Positions 55,287-64,000 of a DNA stretch of 64,000 nucleotides are shown piece by piece; within the stretch, counting starts at the first letter, position 1, and every line of letters starts with the position of its first letter. The stretch comes from Chloroflexota bacterium. Lineage in GTDB: Bacteria > Chloroflexota > Anaerolineae > Anaerolineales > UBA11579. The stretch spans positions 558,001 through 622,000 of the forward strand of contig JABFGG010000002.1 of NCBI GenBank assembly GCA_013112575.1, given 5' to 3'. Under the pieces are notes generated by a model. It saw only the letters and a list, made by a program, of their open reading frames with translations, had not been told where the DNA came from and did no database searches. Both the position numbers and the translations under genes were made by a program.

Positions 55287-55429
55287 GGATACCTCCTCTG
55301 GTCGCAGTTACTGACTGCTGTAAAACAGCTTGCGAAACATGTATATTCTATCCCACAATGGTTTTCAAGATCTATATAGGCCGCTCCCGCCTACACTGAT
55401 GAAGATATTGATCAAGATAAAGGACAACC

Positions 55430-55458
55430 TTGACTCCGAAGAACGGATGTGCTATATT
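55430..55458 (+). promoter_or_regulatory. promoter of the DUF4132 operon
   Basis: TTGACT (55430-55435) and TATATT (55453-55458) with a 17-base spacer, a strong sigma-70-like match. Transcription would start near 55465, leaving a leader of about 180 bases before ATG 55643. The leader contains a 12-codon frame (ATG 55531, behind CAGGAG) and the terminator at 55580. Confidence 0.55.
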
Positions 55459-55530
55459 GAATGCACAATTTGAATCCTGTAGTTTCTAAATACATTTTTG
55501 AAACCACACTTTTCCCTACAGGAGTAGCCA

Positions 55531-55569
55531 TGCTGAGCAGGGTAGTCTTCAAACCTATCAAAACCATGA
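55531..55569 (+). CDS. possible 12-residue leader peptide
   Basis: ATG 55531 is preceded by CAGGAG at seven bases, encodes MLSRVVFKPIKP and stops at TGA 55567-55569. The stop is 11 bases before the stem of the terminator hairpin. The position resembles leader peptides of attenuation systems, but the peptide has no run of a single amino acid, so a translation-linked mechanism is only a possibility. Confidence 0.25.
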
Positions 55570-55579
55570 TTTCATATGC

Positions 55580-55606
55580 GGACAGCCTTATTGGGCTGTC
55601 CATTTT
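55580..55606 (+). terminator. intrinsic terminator in the 5' leader of the DUF4132 operon (attenuator-like)
   Basis: GGACAGCC (55580-55587) pairs perfectly with 55594-55601 over the loop TTATTG and is followed by ATTTTT. It lies between the promoter (55430-55458) and the AGGAGG ribosome site at 55628. No gene ends upstream on this strand, so it can only act on the leader transcript. This suggests conditional termination of the operon. No antiterminator stem was identified by eye. Confidence 0.6.
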
Positions 55607-55642
55607 TAATGCATACTCGATCTAAGTAGGAGGGTCTGTGCA

Positions 55643-56080
55643 ATGAAATCCACACTCAAAATTCAGGCAAAAGCCGTTGGGCGGAAGAAGGCACTCATTC
55701 CGGACTGGGCTATTCCAATTCCACCGGATTGGCACCATGATGGTAGGCAACCGACATTGCGTGACCTGATCACCAGGGTAGTGCTGGAAGAAGTCGAGAG
55801 ATTCAAGGACCGCCAGGACGAGCGGCGGTTTATGCGTGTGCTGACCGAGCGTCAGATCGAAGAAGGCGTAGAGGCCGGCAAGATCGATTCAGGCGAACGC
55901 GATCTTCAACAAAATGTTGATTTGGACCCTGCCGTTGATGCCGCGTTGGCCGCCTTCATCGACGGCCTGTATTTCGTGTTCATCGATGAGGTGCAATACG
56001 AAGAACTTGATCAAACCATTGTTGTAAATGAAGAAAGCCAGGTCACCTTCATACGCCTGGTGGCCCTGGCGGGCGGATAA
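55643..56080 (+). CDS. 145-residue partner of the DUF4132 protein, function unknown
   Basis: ATG 55643 behind an AGGAGG site. Small soluble acidic protein: N-terminus MKSTLKIQAKAVGRKKALIP, then IPIPPDWHHDG, a helical ITRVVLEEVERFKDRQDE and a C-terminal YFVFIDEVQYEELDQTIV. No known domain is certain. It is 14 bases upstream of the 1644-residue DUF4132 protein and always in one operon here, so a functional complex is likely. It contains no catalytic motif that I can point to. Confidence 0.7.
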   Translation: MKSTLKIQAKAVGRKKALIPDWAIPIPPDWHHDGRQPTLRDLITRVVLEEVERFKDRQDERRFMRVLTERQIEEGVEAGKIDSGERDLQQNVDLDPAVDAALAAFIDGLYFVFIDEVQYEELDQTIVVNEESQVTFIRLVALAGG

Positions 56081-56094
56081 ATCGGAGGGCGAAC

Positions 56095-59000
56095 GTGTAC
56101 AGAAACCCACGACATCAACTCGAGCTGGAACCATTCCAGGTTGAAGACTGGCAGGCCCAACGCCAGGCATCGATCAAGGCGCTTCCACGCAAGGTCAAAA
56201 AACTGGCTCAACACCTGCTTGACGGCCTTGTGAATGGCCCGCTCGGATCTTTCCATCATACTGATGAGCAAAGGCAGATCACCGAGCGCTTCTTTGCCGC
56301 ATTAGAGGAACTGCCCAACCTTAGCAGCCGCGAGCGGGAACAGCTCTTTACAGCCTTCTATCCGAAGATCGCCAAATATCTTGAATACGCCTGGCAACTA
56401 CATGCTCAGCTACCGGTCCAGCGCAGGTATTTGCGCAAAGCATTTCGTGCTCCCAACAGGCCAGACTTGATCGCCCCAATGCAGACCACCTGGTTTCGTT
56501 CCGTTTTGATGGGGCTGGTAGGTTTTGATCCAGACCTGCCCTGGCTGGCTGCCTGGGCACACGTGATCTTCCCACATTTTGGGGGCTCGCACGCGGGGGT
56601 GCTCATGGCGGCTGCGATCAATTCAGGGGACGAGGTCGGCGAGGAGGTTCTGGATATCCTGCTGGCTGCCGCCATGGGTGAGCATGATCAGGCTGTTTTA
56701 GGACGGCATGCCATCACCGCTTTATTGCTCTGCGAACGGTCAGAAGCCTGGGAGATGGTCGAAAACCTGCTGAGAGCAGCGCAGCGCCAGGAAGGACTGC
56801 GCCAGGTCATCCTGGAAACTGTTGACTTCGCCCATCCGGAGGCCTTCCTGCGTCTTATTCGCCTGATTCTGGAGGAGCGTCTTGTGCGCTTCTCCTCTGT
56901 GGTGCGCGCTGTCGATGTCTGGTTCGGTTTAGCCTGGGACTCGGCCAACCCCAAACAGATCGAGACCACACTCAGGCAGGTGCTGACACTTTTTGAGGAT
57001 GAGCAGGCTCATGCAGAAGGCTTGCTCTCGGATGACGCGGAGACCCGCTTTCTGGCCTTGTGGGTCACGGCCTTTCACAATGCCCCTGAGGCGATCCAGC
57101 CAGCCGCAGAACTGCTAGAGCATGACAGCTTAGAGATGCGCTTTATCGGCGCGCATTTTTTAAGCCTATTGAATCTACTGGAAAGCCAGTCACACCTAGT
57201 GCAAGCGCTGCGCGATGAAGACCTGAACGTTGTGGTCACGGCACTTATTGGGCTCAACACTTGGAGCTACTTTGGTGCTCCGCCTGGCATGTTGCCCGAT
57301 CTCTTCGAAACGCTGGAAGCGGTTTTGCCGAGACTGCCCAAAGAAGTCAAACGCAAGGCGCTGGTCTGGCCCTGGATGGAGTTGAGAATCAAGCGCCAGG
57401 ATATTGCAGCCATGCTGGTGAAGACGCTCGGAAAGCGCTCGCCATTGCAACTGCTGCCGCTGATGGAATACTTTGAGCCGCGCCAACGTGCGGGGCTCGC
57501 GGAGATGTTATCGGAACATGACGGCGATATCCTCAAGGTGCGTGGCCCCTTACTCGAACTGGCCGCGGACCGGAGCCCGGAAGTGCGTCGCCATGCCTTC
57601 AATGGGCTTTCCTCCATGCCCCTGTGGGATGAGGAGATCGCTATCCTTGAGGATATGCTCCGACGCAAGCCCGCTGACTTGCGTAGTCGTGTGCTTCAGA
57701 TCTTAAGTTCACCCCAGGGACGAGCCTTAAAAAGCGCCCGGCGCTTACTCGCCAGCCCTCACCGCCTGCAGCGGCTGGCGGGCCTGGAGCTGCTTCGCAG
57801 GCTGCAGTATTCGAAATATGGAGAAAAAGCGCAGGAACTGATCGAAGCGTATCGTGCGAGAAAAGGCGGGCTCAGCCGTGAGGAAGAAAGGCTACTTGTA
57901 GCTCCAAAACCTCAAAAGAAGGTTGAGGCCTCGCTCACGAATGGACTTGGTCTCTTTGATCCGGATGAACGTACTCGGCCGATGAAGCCGAAAAAGCAAG
58001 CCCACTTGCTCAAGGCCGGGGCGGGAAAAAGTCTCATCCGACCTGCCGTCCAGGAGTTATGGACATCTCTGGATCAATTCGTTCATGAGAACAGGGAGGA
58101 GCCGGTTGAATTCATGGCCTGGCGCAGTGAACGCCGGGAATTGTTAGGGAACATTAGGTATGGTTTTCCCATGCCTTCAAGGGGCAGTGAGGCTTCCTCC
58201 CAATTGCCCTTGCATGAACGCCTGGTTGAGTGGTGGGATGCAGAAAGCCAGGGATTGGTAGGGCAGGACAGGCTGGTGCTTCTTCAAGCCGTGGCGGCTG
58301 GTGGTCGGCGGGCCAATTTTGGTAAATCACCCGGAAAACAAACGCCCTGGATCGACAAATTGGAGCGGGAACTCTTTGGCGACCTAGATCTGCGCTCGAT
58401 CCGCTTTCCGCAGGTTGTGCGTGGTTATTTGCATTGGCTGTTGCATCTACACCCGATTGAAGCAGCACCAGACTACTTGCTGGATGCAGTCGAGCACGGC
58501 TTCGCATCGATCCCAGAGAAGGAGCTGCGACGTACTCACAGCACCAGAAATACATCTCGAGGAATTGTGCGCGATCAGTGGTCGTGGCGGCAGCTCCACA
58601 ATCTCCTCGGATGGTTGCGCCTGGCACAAACACACCGCCAAAGTGCTCCAGAGCTGTGGTTGCCGGCACATGATGTGCGACTCTACCAATCGTTGCGTTG
58701 GTTCGACGAACCCCATGATGACATGGAGTACCCGCGCCAGCTGCCGGATTTCACGATCGCTTTGGCTGCTTATGAAGCAGGGGGCGCCACCAAGGCGGAC
58801 CTTTATGAGCACATTTTCCAAAGTCAAAGGCATCAGGTACTGCGCACGATTTCTGGATATGAACCGAGCCATTTGCATAAGGCTCATCCGGTACTCGATA
58901 AGATCGTGGCCAACATCCGTGAACGAGTAGTGTCGATCGAACTTCAACGTGGCGACCTGAGCACGATCGCCTCCAGCTTAGCCATATCCTTGCGCTATAC

Positions 59001-61029
59001 AGGAGGTATGCAGGTATTGTTAGGATTGCTGGCGGCCATGGTGCATGGGGAGTTCGCGCGAGGCCATACCTACGATTATTCCAACAAGGATGTCATGTTC
59101 AGCCACATGATCCGCGCCACGCGGCCTGAATCGGATGATACACCGGCAGCGTTTGCAGCGGCTGCGCGTGCAAGCGAAATTCCCAAAAAGCGGCTTATTC
59201 AACTGGCCGTCTTTGCGCCCCAGTGGGCCGCTCATGTGCAGGAAGCCTTGGGCTGGGATGGTTTAGTTGAGGGGGTATGGTGGCTCTATGCGCATACGAA
59301 GGATAATCAGTGGCGAGTAGATCAGGAAATTCAGGAACAGTGGGCCGCGCAGATCAGTGAACGAACGGCGCTGTCCGCGCAGGACCTCATCGATGGGGCT
59401 GTGGACGTAGCATGGTTCCAGCGAGTGATGGCTAGCCTTGGTCCCAAGCGCTGGCAGGCGCTCTCGCAGGCTGACAAATTAGCCTCGAGCGGGCGCGGCC
59501 ACACACGTGCACGCCTTTTTGCTGATGCCATGCTGGGGAAGCTAGAAATGGAGAAGCTTATCTGGCGGCTCACCAAAAAGCGCTATCAGGATGCTGCCCG
59601 AGCCCTCGGATTGATCCCACTGCTGGAGGGTGAGCAACAACAAGAAGAGTTGCTCTCGCGTTATCAAATCCTCCAGGAATTCAAACGCACCGGAAACAAG
59701 GTGGGGGTGCAGCGCCGAACCAGTGAGAAGTTGGCTGTACGCATTGGCCTCGAAAACCTGGCTCGCACCGCAGGTTATGCAGACCCGGCCCGCTTGCAAT
59801 GGGCCATGGAAGCCGAAGAAGTGGCCGATCTTGCTGAGGGATGTGTTGAAGCCAAAGCCGGCGATATTACCCTGCGTTTGGAAGTCACTGCCTGGGGAGA
59901 CACTGAACTCACCATCGAGAAAGAGAATGGAAAACGCCTAAAGCGCGTGCCGCCACGCATAAAGAAAGAACCACAGATCGTCAAAGTGCTGGAATTGCAG
60001 AAGGTCGTCAAGAAGCAAGCATCCCGTATGCGCCAGTCTTTGGAAGAAGCTATGATTCGCGGCGACAGTTTTGAGGGCAGGAGTCTGTTTGACCTCCTGG
60101 CGCATCCTCTTCTGGGCGTGATGTTGTCCCAATTGGTTTTTATTGGAGAAAAGGCTATCGGCTTCCCGATAGGAAAAAGCCTTGAGCACCACGATGGAAG
60201 CAAGTCGCGCATCAAAGTGAATGACAAGTGCCGCATCGCTCACCCTCTGGAACTGCTTGAAGCCGGGGAGTGGCATGCCTGGCAGAAAGCCTGTTTCCAA
60301 CAGGAGCGCATACAGCCATTCAAGCAGGTCTTCCGTGAGGTCTATGTGCTGACAGAAGGCGAGAAACGCGATGCCAAGACCTCTCAGCGTTACGTCGGGC
60401 ACCAGGTGAACCCGCGCCAGGCTGTGGGCATTTTGGGGAGCCGATTGTGGGTACCGCGGCATGAGGTCGGGGTCAGTCGTACATTTCATGACGAAGGCAT
60501 CGTTGCTTATCTGGAATTCCTGAACACCTGGGGGACACCTGCAGACGTGGAAGGCTCGACTGTGGAGGGCGTTAGCTTTGCTCATAGGGACGAGATCGGC
60601 CTGATGAACCTGGAAGAAGTGCCGAAACAAATCTTCAGTGAAGTTATGCGCGACGTGGACCTGGTTGTGAGTGTGGCCCATCGCGGAGGGGTAGATCCGG
60701 AAGCCAGTCATTCCACAGTTGAAATGCGCACCGCCTTGCTACGGGAAACACTGCCCTGGGTGAAGATCAATAATGTAGCGTTAAAGGATAATTGGGCGCT
60801 CATTGAAGGCCAACGTAGCAATTACAACGTGCACCTGGGCAGTGGGGTGGTCCACATGCAGCCAGGTGGGGCATTATGCATTATCCCTGTGCATGCCCAG
60901 CATCGTGGGCGACTGTTCCTGCCATTTGCTGATGATGATCCGCGGACGGCAGAGGTCATCTCCAAAGTGCTATTACTTGCGAAAGATGATGAGATCAAAG
61001 ACCCAACGATCCTTGAACAGATCGTTTGA
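56095..61029 (+). CDS. 1644-residue HEAT-repeat protein with DUF4132 domain
   Basis: GTG 56095 follows a GGAGGG site, and no ATG is better placed. The N-terminal about 600 residues are helical repeats of the HEAT/ARM type (DAETRFLALWVTAFHNAPE, DRSPEVRRHAFNGLSSMP). A basic linker follows (about 610-640), then a DUF4132 core around 1080-1200 (LGPKRWQALSQADKLASSG, HTRARLFADAMLGKLEME). A C-terminal DUF7737-type domain has DNWALIEGQRSNYNVHLGSG, RGRLFLPFADDDPRTAEV and a metal-ligand-like HMQPGGALCIIPVHAQHRGR. The biochemical function of DUF4132 proteins is not established. The size, operon layout and leader terminator resemble stress or defence-type systems, which is only inference. Confidence 0.8.
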   Translation: MYRNPRHQLELEPFQVEDWQAQRQASIKALPRKVKKLAQHLLDGLVNGPLGSFHHTDEQRQITERFFAALEELPNLSSREREQLFTAFYPKIAKYLEYAWQLHAQLPVQRRYLRKAFRAPNRPDLIAPMQTTWFRSVLMGLVGFDPDLPWLAAWAHVIFPHFGGSHAGVLMAAAINSGDEVGEEVLDILLAAAMGEHDQAVLGRHAITALLLCERSEAWEMVENLLRAAQRQEGLRQVILETVDFAHPEAFLRLIRLILEERLVRFSSVVRAVDVWFGLAWDSANPKQIETTLRQVLTLFEDEQAHAEGLLSDDAETRFLALWVTAFHNAPEAIQPAAELLEHDSLEMRFIGAHFLSLLNLLESQSHLVQALRDEDLNVVVTALIGLNTWSYFGAPPGMLPDLFETLEAVLPRLPKEVKRKALVWPWMELRIKRQDIAAMLVKTLGKRSPLQLLPLMEYFEPRQRAGLAEMLSEHDGDILKVRGPLLELAADRSPEVRRHAFNGLSSMPLWDEEIAILEDMLRRKPADLRSRVLQILSSPQGRALKSARRLLASPHRLQRLAGLELLRRLQYSKYGEKAQELIEAYRARKGGLSREEERLLVAPKPQKKVEASLTNGLGLFDPDERTRPMKPKKQAHLLKAGAGKSLIRPAVQELWTSLDQFVHENREEPVEFMAWRSERRELLGNIRYGFPMPSRGSEASSQLPLHERLVEWWDAESQGLVGQDRLVLLQAVAAGGRRANFGKSPGKQTPWIDKLERELFGDLDLRSIRFPQVVRGYLHWLLHLHPIEAAPDYLLDAVEHGFASIPEKELRRTHSTRNTSRGIVRDQWSWRQLHNLLGWLRLAQTHRQSAPELWLPAHDVRLYQSLRWFDEPHDDMEYPRQLPDFTIALAAYEAGGATKADLYEHIFQSQRHQVLRTISGYEPSHLHKAHPVLDKIVANIRERVVSIELQRGDLSTIASSLAISLRYTGGMQVLLGLLAAMVHGEFARGHTYDYSNKDVMFSHMIRATRPESDDTPAAFAAAARASEIPKKRLIQLAVFAPQWAAHVQEALGWDGLVEGVWWLYAHTKDNQWRVDQEIQEQWAAQISERTALSAQDLIDGAVDVAWFQRVMASLGPKRWQALSQADKLASSGRGHTRARLFADAMLGKLEMEKLIWRLTKKRYQDAARALGLIPLLEGEQQQEELLSRYQILQEFKRTGNKVGVQRRTSEKLAVRIGLENLARTAGYADPARLQWAMEAEEVADLAEGCVEAKAGDITLRLEVTAWGDTELTIEKENGKRLKRVPPRIKKEPQIVKVLELQKVVKKQASRMRQSLEEAMIRGDSFEGRSLFDLLAHPLLGVMLSQLVFIGEKAIGFPIGKSLEHHDGSKSRIKVNDKCRIAHPLELLEAGEWHAWQKACFQQERIQPFKQVFREVYVLTEGEKRDAKTSQRYVGHQVNPRQAVGILGSRLWVPRHEVGVSRTFHDEGIVAYLEFLNTWGTPADVEGSTVEGVSFAHRDEIGLMNLEEVPKQIFSEVMRDVDLVVSVAHRGGVDPEASHSTVEMRTALLRETLPWVKINNVALKDNWALIEGQRSNYNVHLGSGVVHMQPGGALCIIPVHAQHRGRLFLPFADDDPRTAEVISKVLLLAKDDEIKDPTILEQIV

Positions 61030-61309
61030 AAGCTAAATAGAACTGTCGGTGTGGTCTTGCATAGTGAGCGTGTTGAAAAACATGAGACTCTGACCTAAAT
61101 AGGAAATGTCAGTGGTCCATGTTTGAAAGAGCCAGGAAAACGAGAGAACAAATTTGCAAACTTGCTAAATAAAGCGCAATGTGGAAAACTTGCAATTGCT
61201 GTGGGTATAATCTCTTTAGGGCGAGAAAAGCGCCAAGGCAAATTCCGATGTGTGCGAACAGCCCTTTGCGAAATATAGTTGGGTTATCAATTCATTGGGC
61301 GTGAAAGCA

Positions 61310-62257
61310 ATGAAAAACAGGCTTAATCTCATTTTGTTAGGGTTTCTTCCGTTCGTTTTCGCCTGCGGAACGATTGAGGTCTTAGATGTAGTCTCCCAAA
61401 AACTTGATGCAGAAGGCTTATGGGTTCCAACAGAGCATACTTTGGAATTTATGTGGGAATCAGGATATGAGTTCTCTGCACACAGCATCCGATTTAAGTC
61501 CGATGGAACTTTAGTGATGACCAATATCCCATCAGCGTGGTTGTTCTCCCAAGGAGCATACAGTACCGATTACTATTCAGGTGCCGGAATATGGACACCA
61601 TTGGGAGGTGCTGCAGGCTCAGATGATCCATTTATGAGCTTGCGCATCGCTAACTCTGCTGGCAATGAAGTGACCATTGAATTTGACACAGTGCTTGACA
61701 TCATTGGATTTGTCCCGCAGAGAAAACCGGAAGAGTTGAACTGGGTCACATTCCAAAAGTGTTATCCGCATCTACATATTACTGATTCGGTTCTGGAGCC
61801 CTTGGTTGAGGCTCTCTCGCATTCGCAGCGTGATTCCCTTGGCTTTTCACCGATCACCCTCGAAGACCGCATTGAGATTGAGGGCGCCGTGGGCACATCG
61901 GACATATGGATGCATGCCTATACCGATCTGTCATCCCACGATATTTTCTTCAGACACATCGATAACGAATACATTTGGGTACATGAACAAGAGAACTTCA
62001 CAGGCCCCGAAGAATGGGTGGTTTCCGATGCGGGAACCTGGTATGAGACTATCATGCTTCAATATCAAACCGAAAAGATCAATGGTGGGCCTATCCATAA
62101 GCTGATGGTTGATTACGTTGGCCACGATACGAGATTGGCGAATCGCTCAAATAATTGGTACTTGAGTAACAATATCGAGATTGTCATTCCCGTTCTTGAA
62201 GAATGGAGAACATGGCGCGCTGGAGAACCACCATCTCCGCAGTCACTCTGCCCTTGA
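61310..62257 (+). CDS. lipoprotein of unknown function
   Basis: A 315-residue protein from ATG 61310; the frame starting 61250 is not supported by a ribosome site. Lipobox PFVFAC. Repetitive beta-strand pattern with many aromatic residues (SAWLFSQGAYSTDYYSGAG, HDIFFRHIDNEYIWVHEQ). Unrecognised. A TATAAT (61206-61211) lies upstream without a good -35. The 280-base gap before it holds no gene. Confidence 0.6.
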   Translation: MKNRLNLILLGFLPFVFACGTIEVLDVVSQKLDAEGLWVPTEHTLEFMWESGYEFSAHSIRFKSDGTLVMTNIPSAWLFSQGAYSTDYYSGAGIWTPLGGAAGSDDPFMSLRIANSAGNEVTIEFDTVLDIIGFVPQRKPEELNWVTFQKCYPHLHITDSVLEPLVEALSHSQRDSLGFSPITLEDRIEIEGAVGTSDIWMHAYTDLSSHDIFFRHIDNEYIWVHEQENFTGPEEWVVSDAGTWYETIMLQYQTEKINGGPIHKLMVDYVGHDTRLANRSNNWYLSNNIEIVIPVLEEWRTWRAGEPPSPQSLCP

Positions 62258-62327
62258 TGCTAAACTTTATGATGGCCCTATGGGTGCAATCGTGCTGCCG
62301 GATGCCTAATCATTAGGAGGATATACA

Positions 62328-62942
62328 TTGATTACGTCGAGACGGATACCCTTTTTCATGTATTTGCTGATTGCATTTTTGGTTGTATCGTGTAGAGCCC
62401 TTGGTATTACCCCTGAGCCTACCAATACCCCCACGACCGCTCCCTCCGCAAGCCCAACAGCAACATTGACGCCAACCCCTACAGACACGCCGGTTCCGGT
62501 AGGTGCGATCCTTGCGTATTTACATGAGGAGTCCGGGGGAGATAGTCTAAATACTGTTGATGTTGATTACGGGACTCAAAACAGACTTAGTCCGATGAGC
62601 CATGATGTAGGAGCATTCGATTGGTCTCCTGATGGGCAACAAGTCATCTATCAAACAACAGATGGAACTAATGACGAAGTTTATTCTGTTGTTTGGAATG
62701 CTCTCGAAGAACCCACGAGACTCTTAATAGGTCCTGTTGAAGGGTATTATCCATCCTGGTCCCCAGATGGAACAAGAATAGCATTTCAATCCTTGCGGGA
62801 TGAACCTACACATCCCAAAGACTGCGGCAATGAATGTAATAGTGAAGTCTACATAATGGATGTGGATGGCAGCAATGTCATTCGAATAACCGAAAATGAA
62901 ACACCCGATTTCAATATTGCGTGGCGGCCAATGAGTAAATGA
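62328..62942 (+). CDS. TolB-like lipoprotein, short
   Basis: A 204-residue protein. TTG 62328 is decided by TAGGAGG at 62314-62320. Lipobox VVSC is followed by a Thr/Pro-rich linker (NTPTTAPSASPTAT...TPT) and two or three PD40 blades (FDWSPDGQQVIYQTTDGTND, PSWSPDGTRIAFQSLRD, VYIMDVDGSNVIRITENE). It is shorter than usual TolB propellers, so it may be a truncated propeller or a partner of another one. Confidence 0.75.
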   Translation: MITSRRIPFFMYLLIAFLVVSCRALGITPEPTNTPTTAPSASPTATLTPTPTDTPVPVGAILAYLHEESGGDSLNTVDVDYGTQNRLSPMSHDVGAFDWSPDGQQVIYQTTDGTNDEVYSVVWNALEEPTRLLIGPVEGYYPSWSPDGTRIAFQSLRDEPTHPKDCGNECNSEVYIMDVDGSNVIRITENETPDFNIAWRPMSK

Positions 62943-63173
62943 GACAGCACAACCTGCATCGCGTTGACTCGAAGGGATAGAAGTGTTCAAGACGGTCTGC
63001 CTATGACGTTTGTTTGCGAGTTCCCCACTTCGCGAAAGATAATTGGATTGCGCCCACATTTGATGGGAAGGATGCCGGGACACATGGTCAGCACTCCAAA
63101 AGAGTTTTTTCGCACGTACACTGCGATATCCCGTAAGGAAATCAAATGGACCTCATGACCTATAGAGCCCTGG

Positions 63174-63727
63174 ATGTTAATGATACAGGTTACGATGCCA
63201 TTGCCTTTGATCCTGCTGTTCGTGCCAACAATTCTGGCGCCAGCGTACTTCTTTATGGCAGAAGCCGATTCATTCACTGCTGTTCTTGTCTATTGTGTTC
63301 TTCTGGGCCTGGCCTTTGGCCTCTTGTACGGTTCGGTCATTTGGTTGCTCAGGTACAGAAGCTAGCTTGGGGCGATCTTTGTGTTTTTAGTGCGCTCGGC
63401 TTTGGAATAAGCGGAGGCGGGCTCAGTTACATCCTTTGGCAGGATGCACTCGCAGGCTACAGGGCTATTGGCCTGGAGGAAGCTGCCGCCATTTTGGAAG
63501 AGTCGAACGCCCTTATGGGCGGCGATCCGAGTGTGAACAGACTGGAAAGACAAGCACAGTTGGAGGCACTTGAGCCGGATTTTAGCGATCTAGATCGGCG
63601 CTTCTATGCGTTCCAGGAGACGGTGGACTTCAATGTGGTGATGATGGCCTACATCCGGCGCCATCGGGAAGCCTTCTCTTTCGACGGGGAGGTCACCAAG
63701 TATGTGTTTCCCAACCAGGAGCAATAG
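63174..63727 (+). pseudogene. membrane protein split by a frameshift
   Basis: The first frame (ATG 63174 to stop 63365) encodes two membrane helices (LPLILLFVPTILAPAYFFM and VYCVLLGLAFGLLYGSVIWL). The second frame continues near 63350 with LAWGDLCVFSALGFGISG, another helix and a soluble tail (LEEAAAILEESNALMGGD, FDGEVTKYVFPNQEQ). At the overlap one base is missing within CAGAAGC: LLRYR in one frame and KLAWGD in the other join as LLRYRKLAWGD. So this is probably one gene of about 185 residues with a single-base deletion or sequencing error. The product is unrecognised. Confidence 0.55.
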
Positions 63728-63739
63728 AAGGAAAGCCCG

Positions 63740-64000
63740 ATGAAAAAAGACCTGGGGATCGTGAAGTTTCTATTATTGTTCGCTGTGTTGAGCTTATCCG
63801 GATGCCAGACGGAGGAACCGATCCAGCTCCCAGAAGTCGTGGCGCCGAACGCCTACTTCTACTATGAGATCGATCGGGACACTTTGCTGCAAGCGCTTGA
63901 CGCGGGTGAAGAAGAACCCTGGACGCTGCTTGAGGAAAAGCCTGATTTGGATGCAAAGTATTCACCTGTAGAGGTACGGTGGAGCGGAAGTAACTACCTG
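63740..64000 (+). CDS. lipoprotein, 3' end beyond the window
   Basis: ATG 63740 after a GAAGGAAAG site. N-terminus KFLLLFAVLSLSGC is a lipobox signal. The visible 87 residues contain FYYEIDRDTLLQALDAGEEE and then run off the window. No domain can be named. It lies 12 bases after the frameshifted membrane protein gene, so the two are probably co-transcribed. Confidence 0.65.
   Translation, partial: MKKDLGIVKFLLLFAVLSLSGCQTEEPIQLPEVVAPNAYFYYEIDRDTLLQALDAGEEEPWTLLEEKPDLDAKYSPVEVRWSGSNYL

Noticed and set aside
1..64000. tRNA, rRNA or CRISPR loci
   Set aside because: No cloverleaf with conserved T-loop, no rRNA-like segment and no true repeat array could be found by eye; this is not a substitute for tRNAscan or Infernal.

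Overview
The window looks like a chromosome segment of a monoderm-type bacterium of the Chloroflexota, most likely an Anaerolineae relative. This is inferred from gene content, not from a marker gene. The pointers are about fifteen predicted lipoproteins with Thr/Pro-rich linkers after the lipobox, many WD40/TolB/PQQ-type beta-propellers, sigma/anti-sigma pairs with C-terminal sensor-like ectodomains, a sortase, LysM proteins and a RACo-like/DUF1638 pair. No rRNA, tRNA or CRISPR array was seen.

Layout. 1-0.84 kb: the end of a corrinoid-activating ASKHA protein and a DUF1638 protein. 1.0-3.3 kb: a frameshifted TAT-exported L,D-transpeptidase and a decapitated histidine kinase. 3.3-5.8 kb: an orphan Dpp-type ABC permease pair. 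5.9-10.3 kb (minus): sortase, small membrane protein, LysM-M23 endopeptidase and an S8-like protease lipoprotein, i.e. a cell-wall and surface-processing block. 10.5-12.1 kb: ECF sigma/anti-sigma pair 1. 12.3-13.6 kb: PadR regulator plus membrane protein. 13.8-20.6 kb: a co-directional run of lipoproteins (TolB-like, solute-binding protein, TolB-like) ending in a nucleoside-hydrolase/PQQ-propeller fusion. 20.7-26.1 kb: small anchored protein, NBR1-Ig-like lipoprotein, sigma/anti-sigma pair 2, another lipoprotein. 26.3-32.2 kb (minus): LysM repeat protein, LolA-like/propeller lipoprotein, an I36-like secreted protein and sigma/anti-sigma pair 3.

32.4-34.5 kb is a scarred region. It holds a truncated response regulator, a 155-bp block duplicated from the 3' end of the LysM locus, a degenerate IS3-family element of about 1.2 kb, and a lipoprotein/SUMF1-type gene cut off by that element. 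34.7-36.5 kb holds two tandem paralogous membrane proteins whose promoters are also duplicated. They lead into a 2016-residue exported protein with a two-HKD phospholipase-D region, beta-helix, two MAM-like domains and a Thr/Pro stalk. 42.9-49 kb holds three WD40 genes, one of them 5'-truncated. 49-55.3 kb is a 2077-residue alpha-2-macroglobulin lipoprotein that reads 11 bp before the WD40 lipoprotein, so the two probably form an operon. 55.6-61 kb is a two-gene operon, a 145-residue protein plus a 1644-residue HEAT/DUF4132 protein, preceded by a promoter and an intrinsic terminator that looks like an attenuator. The last 3 kb holds further lipoproteins and a frameshifted membrane protein, with a lipoprotein running off the end.

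Taken together the segment encodes mainly envelope and surface functions: wall remodelling, protease traps and inhibitors, propeller scaffolds, envelope-stress regulators. It also shows much local duplication, truncation and gene decay. The candidates most likely to be new biology are the phospholipase-D surface giant with its duplicated membrane partners, the DUF4132 operon with its leader terminator, the nucleoside-hydrolase/PQQ fusion, and the macroglobulin/WD40 operon.
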